Made by a program: the position numbers and the translations under genes. Source: Xanthobacteraceae bacterium (lineage in GTDB: Bacteria > Pseudomonadota > Alphaproteobacteria > Rhizobiales > Xanthobacteraceae). From it: a stretch of 7,977 nt of DNA. Location of the stretch: positions 1 to 7,977 of the forward strand of contig JASHQO010000390.1 of the NCBI GenBank assembly GCA_030039105.1, read 5' to 3'. Below are positions 5,482 to 7,977 of this stretch, piece after piece (within the stretch, counting starts at the first letter, position 1; every line of letters begins with the position of its first letter). The notes under the pieces were generated by a model. That model worked only from the letters and a program-made list of their open reading frames with translations. It did not search any database and was not told where the DNA came from.

Positions 5482-6222
5482 TTAGCGGTAAACGGCGGCA
5501 ATCGCCAGGAAGTCGTCGGCCTTCAGGCTGGCGCCGCCGATCAGCGCGCCGTCGACGTTGGCTGCGGTCAGCAGTTCCCGGGCATTGGCAGGTTTCACGG
5601 AGCCGCCATAGAGGATACGCACGCCCTGCCCACTCGCCACGCCGCGCGCCACCAGGCGTTCGCGGATGAAGCCGTGCATGGCGATAACGTCGTCTTGGGT
5701 CGGCGTCACGCCGGTGCCGATGGCCCAGACCGGCTCATAGGCGACGACGCAATCTGTTTCGCCGTCGGGCAACGAGCCGTCGAGCTGCTTGCCCACCGCC
5801 GCGAGCGCCTGCCCGGCGTCGCGCTCGGCGCGGCTCTCGCCGACACAGACGACGGCAAGAAGACCGGCGCGACGCGCGGCCTGTGCCTTGGCGCGCACCG
5901 CCGCATCGGTTTCGCCGTGATACCGACGCCGTTCCGAATGGCCGACGATGACGGCGGACGCGCCGGCATCCTTGAGCATTTCGGCGGCAATGTCGCCGGT
6001 GAAGGCGCCGGACGGCTCGGCCCGGCAGTCCTGGCCGCCGATGGCGACCCGCGAGCCCTTCGCCAGCGCGGCGAATTGCGCCACCAGCGTCGCCGGCGGA
6101 CAGATCAAGAAGTCGGCGTTGGGCAGGCTACTCGCCCCAGCAACGATTTTTGTCAGCTCGGCCGCCGAAGCCTTGAGCCCATTCATCTTCCAATTGCCGG
6201 CGACCAGCGGGCGGCGCGCCAT
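5482..6222 (-). CDS. tpiA: Triosephosphate isomerase
   Basis: 246 residues, full length for the family. It interconverts dihydroxyacetone phosphate and glyceraldehyde 3-phosphate in the cytoplasm, serving glycolysis, gluconeogenesis and the Calvin cycle. All signature elements are present: the N-terminal GNWKMN with K12, GHSERR with electrophilic H95 and E97, VVCVGE near 124-129 with C126, the YEPVWAIGTG loop-6 motif with catalytic base E163, and the phosphate-binding ILYGGSVKP (203-211) and LIGGASL segments. The start at MARRPLVAGNWK leaves the usual short N-terminus. The ribosome site is weak (GGGGCGA on the minus strand). It is divergent from the PpiD-like gene across a 171-base gap, an arrangement I recall as common in Hyphomicrobiales; it is followed on the same strand by the binding-protein pair instead of the secG gene often found after tpiA in these bacteria. 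Confidence 0.98.
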   Translation of the reverse strand: MARRPLVAGNWKMNGLKASAAELTKIVAGASSLPNADFLICPPATLVAQFAALAKGSRVAIGGQDCRAEPSGAFTGDIAAEMLKDAGASAVIVGHSERRRYHGETDAAVRAKAQAARRAGLLAVVCVGESRAERDAGQALAAVGKQLDGSLPDGETDCVVAYEPVWAIGTGVTPTQDDVIAMHGFIRERLVARGVASGQGVRILYGGSVKPANARELLTAANVDGALIGGASLKADDFLAIAAVYR

Positions 6223-6356
6223 CGTTTCGCCCCAAAAAATTCTACGACAACGAGCCGTTAGCAGACCGGTTGCACGCCGAGAAGGGGCGTTCTATCAGCA
6301 CCTTCCAGCGGTTGCGGCAATGCGCTGCGCTCCTTATGATCCGCCGCCTTAAGCTT

Positions 6357-6372
6357 TGCGGCTAAGGCCGCA
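6357..6372. repeat. Short hairpin sequence upstream of the PpiD-like gene
   Basis: TGCGGC and GCCGCA form a 6-base inverted repeat around a TAAG loop, ending 21 bases before the ATG at 6394. It would lie in the leader of the PpiD-like transcript or overlap its promoter. No U-run follows. Function unknown; chance occurrence is plausible at this GC content. Confidence 0.3.
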
Positions 6373-6393
6373 TGACACCAGAGCAATCGATCG

Positions 6394-7977
6394 ATGCTTC
6401 GAGGGATTCGAAACGCCTCCAATACGTGGCTTGGCCGCCTCCTGATGGGCGCGGTGATGACGCTGCTCGCCGGCATTTTCGCCTTGTGGGGCATCAACGA
6501 CATTTTCCGCAATTTCGGCCGCTCGAGCCTTGCCAAGATCGGCAACACCGAAATCTCCAGCGAGCAATTTCGCCAGCTCTATAACGACCGCTTGCAGGCG
6601 CTGATGCGCCAGACCGGCAAGGCGATCTCGCCCGAAATGGCCATGGCTTACGGCCTGCCGCGCCAGGTCTTGAGCGAAATGGTGGCGCAGGCCGGCCTCG
6701 ACCAGCGCGCCCGGCAGATGCGGCTCGGCATTTCCGACGCCGAGATTTCGCAACGCATCACCAGCAACCCGAGCTTTCAAGTCGGCGGCCGGTTCAATCG
6801 CGACCAGTTCGAAGACATCCTGCGCAACGCCGGCTACAACGAGCAGCGCTACGTTGCCGAGCAGCGCAACATGACGCTACGCCAGCAGATCATCGATTCG
6901 GTCTCGGGCAACATCGCCCTGCCCAAAGCCTGGCTCGACGCCATCAACCAGTTCCAGAACCAGGCGCGCAGCATCCAGTACCTCGCGCTTGGCCCGGCGC
7001 AGGCCGGCGACATCGCAGCCCCGACCGACGAGGAGCTGGAGAAATATTTCGACGCGCGCAAAATGATGTTCCGCGCGCCGGAGTACCGCAACATCGTGAC
7101 GGTGACGGCGACACCGGAGGAATTGGCCAAGACGGTCGAAGTCTCCGACGACGAGGTGAAGAAAATCTTCGACCAGTACCACAGCCGCTACGTCACGCCG
7201 GAGCGCCGCCATATCGAGCGCATGACGTTTCCGTCCATGGCGGAAGCGCAGGCCGCGAGCGACCGCATCAAGGCCGGCACGACGTTTGCCGCGCTGGCCG
7301 GCGAGCGCGGCGTGAAGGAGCAGGACCTCGACCTCGGCACCGTGCCGAAATCGCTGATCCTCGATCCGGCGCTGGCCGACGCCGCCTTCTCGCTCAAGGA
7401 GGGCGAGGTCTCGGGGCCGGTGCAGACCCGCGACGGCGGCGCCGCGCTCGTCATGGTGTCGAAGATCGTCCCTGAGGAAACCAAGTCGTTCGTCGACGTC
7501 GCGCCGCAAATCCGCAGCGAGATCGCCGCCGCGCGCGCCAAGAAGAGCGTGCAGGACGTCCACGACAAGATCGAGGACGCCCGCGCCGGCGGCGCCACTT
7601 TGGAAGAGGCGGCGCAGAAGCTGAACCTTCCGGTCGTCACCTACGACGCCGTCGACCAGTCCGGCCGCGATCCGAGCGGCAAGCCGGTCGACAAGCTGCC
7701 GAACGCCAACCAGGTGGTCAGCGCCGCGTTCGCAACCGATGTCGGCGTCGACAACGATCCGATCGACGCCAACGGCGGCTACGTCTGGTACGACGTCGCC
7801 GCCATCACGCCGGCGCACGAGCGCAAGCTCGACGAGGTGAAGGACCAGGTGACGACGCAATGGCGCAACGCCGAGGTCGCCTCACGGCTGAAGGCCAAGG
7901 CCGCCGATATCCTCGACAAGCTCAAGAGCGGCGCCAGCCTCGAAGCGACCGCTTCGGACAACGGCCTGAAGGTCGAG
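6394..7977 (+). CDS. ppiD: PpiD/SurA-like membrane-anchored periplasmic folding chaperone (3' end outside window)
   Basis: 528 codons are visible and the frame is still open at the window end; relatives are roughly 630 residues. A short cytoplasmic N-terminus (MLRGIRNASNTWLGR) is followed by one membrane segment at about residues 17-36 and then a SurA-type N-terminal chaperone region (AKIGNTEISSEQFRQLY at 47-63 through about 180). A parvulin-like domain spans about 271-360 (RRHIERMTF, GTTFAALA, LKEGEVSGPV), followed by a charged helical C-terminal region. This layout matches PpiD, an inner-membrane chaperone that helps proteins leaving the Sec translocon. The parvulin domain is degenerate: the GYHII-type histidine is replaced in GGAALVMVS (348-356), so isomerase activity is doubtful. 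The ribosome site is weak; the start is chosen because the short basic N-terminus and membrane span follow at once. It is divergent from tpiA. Confidence 0.88.
   Translation, partial: MLRGIRNASNTWLGRLLMGAVMTLLAGIFALWGINDIFRNFGRSSLAKIGNTEISSEQFRQLYNDRLQALMRQTGKAISPEMAMAYGLPRQVLSEMVAQAGLDQRARQMRLGISDAEISQRITSNPSFQVGGRFNRDQFEDILRNAGYNEQRYVAEQRNMTLRQQIIDSVSGNIALPKAWLDAINQFQNQARSIQYLALGPAQAGDIAAPTDEELEKYFDARKMMFRAPEYRNIVTVTATPEELAKTVEVSDDEVKKIFDQYHSRYVTPERRHIERMTFPSMAEAQAASDRIKAGTTFAALAGERGVKEQDLDLGTVPKSLILDPALADAAFSLKEGEVSGPVQTRDGGAALVMVSKIVPEETKSFVDVAPQIRSEIAAARAKKSVQDVHDKIEDARAGGATLEEAAQKLNLPVVTYDAVDQSGRDPSGKPVDKLPNANQVVSAAFATDVGVDNDPIDANGGYVWYDVAAITPAHERKLDEVKDQVTTQWRNAEVASRLKAKAADILDKLKSGASLEATASDNGLKVE

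Noticed and set aside
6239..6244. TAGAAT on the minus strand as a tpiA -10 element
   Set aside because: No matching -35 hexamer at proper spacing, and it would leave a leader of only about 10 bases.
4738..6261. Open frame of 507 codons on the plus strand opposite the binding protein and tpiA genes
   Set aside because: It spans two genes and their gap in antisense and has low-complexity Arg/Gly/Asp-rich composition; tpiA is certain on the other strand.
6877..7860. Open frame of 327 codons on the minus strand opposite the PpiD-like gene
   Set aside because: Arg/Asp/Val-rich shadow translation; the plus-strand frame has clear PpiD architecture over the same region.

Overview
The window is GC-rich and densely coding. 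It looks like chromosomal DNA of an alphaproteobacterium, probably Hyphomicrobiales (Bradyrhizobium/Xanthobacteraceae-like). This is inferred from base composition, the style of the proteins, and a divergent triosephosphate isomerase / PpiD-type chaperone pair at the right-hand end. No RNA genes, insertion sequences, CRISPR arrays or phage genes were seen. No stretch longer than about 200 bases lacks a gene.

Layout, left to right. Positions 1-801 (minus strand) hold a two-gene module: a Tat-exported gluconate 2-dehydrogenase subunit 3 family protein followed by a GMC-type FAD oxidoreductase, of which only the first 23 codons lie in the window. Positions 994-1218 (plus strand) encode a 74-residue single-span membrane protein of unknown function. 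Positions 1272-3759 (minus strand) hold a second, complete and clearly paralogous copy of the same module. Positions 3869-5409 (minus strand) hold two tandem, paralogous periplasmic binding proteins of the ModA-like superfamily, with no permease or ATPase gene beside them. Positions 5482-6222 (minus strand) are tpiA, with all catalytic residues. From 6394 to the window end (plus strand) is a membrane-anchored PpiD/SurA-like chaperone, cut off by the window edge.

How the genes may work together. In each module the small subunit carries a twin-arginine signal and the FAD subunit has no signal of its own. In characterised membrane-bound FAD dehydrogenases of this type, the folded catalytic subunit is exported together with the small subunit and passes electrons to a cytochrome c subunit. 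The complete FAD subunit here has an N-terminal Rossmann fold, a C-X2-C-X2-C-X4-C cluster suggesting an Fe-S centre, and a C-terminal His/Asn pair. No cytochrome gene is in the window. The substrate (sugar, polyol, alcohol or sugar acid) cannot be told from sequence. The two orphan binding proteins share strand and direction with the second module, but whether they cooperate with it is speculation.

The points most worth a second look are the tandem duplication of the dehydrogenase module, the orphan binding-protein pair lacking the expected molybdate-site residues, the unknown small membrane protein between the modules, and short repeats or palindromes in three intergenic gaps that could be regulatory. 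I do not see convincing evidence of a wholly new system.
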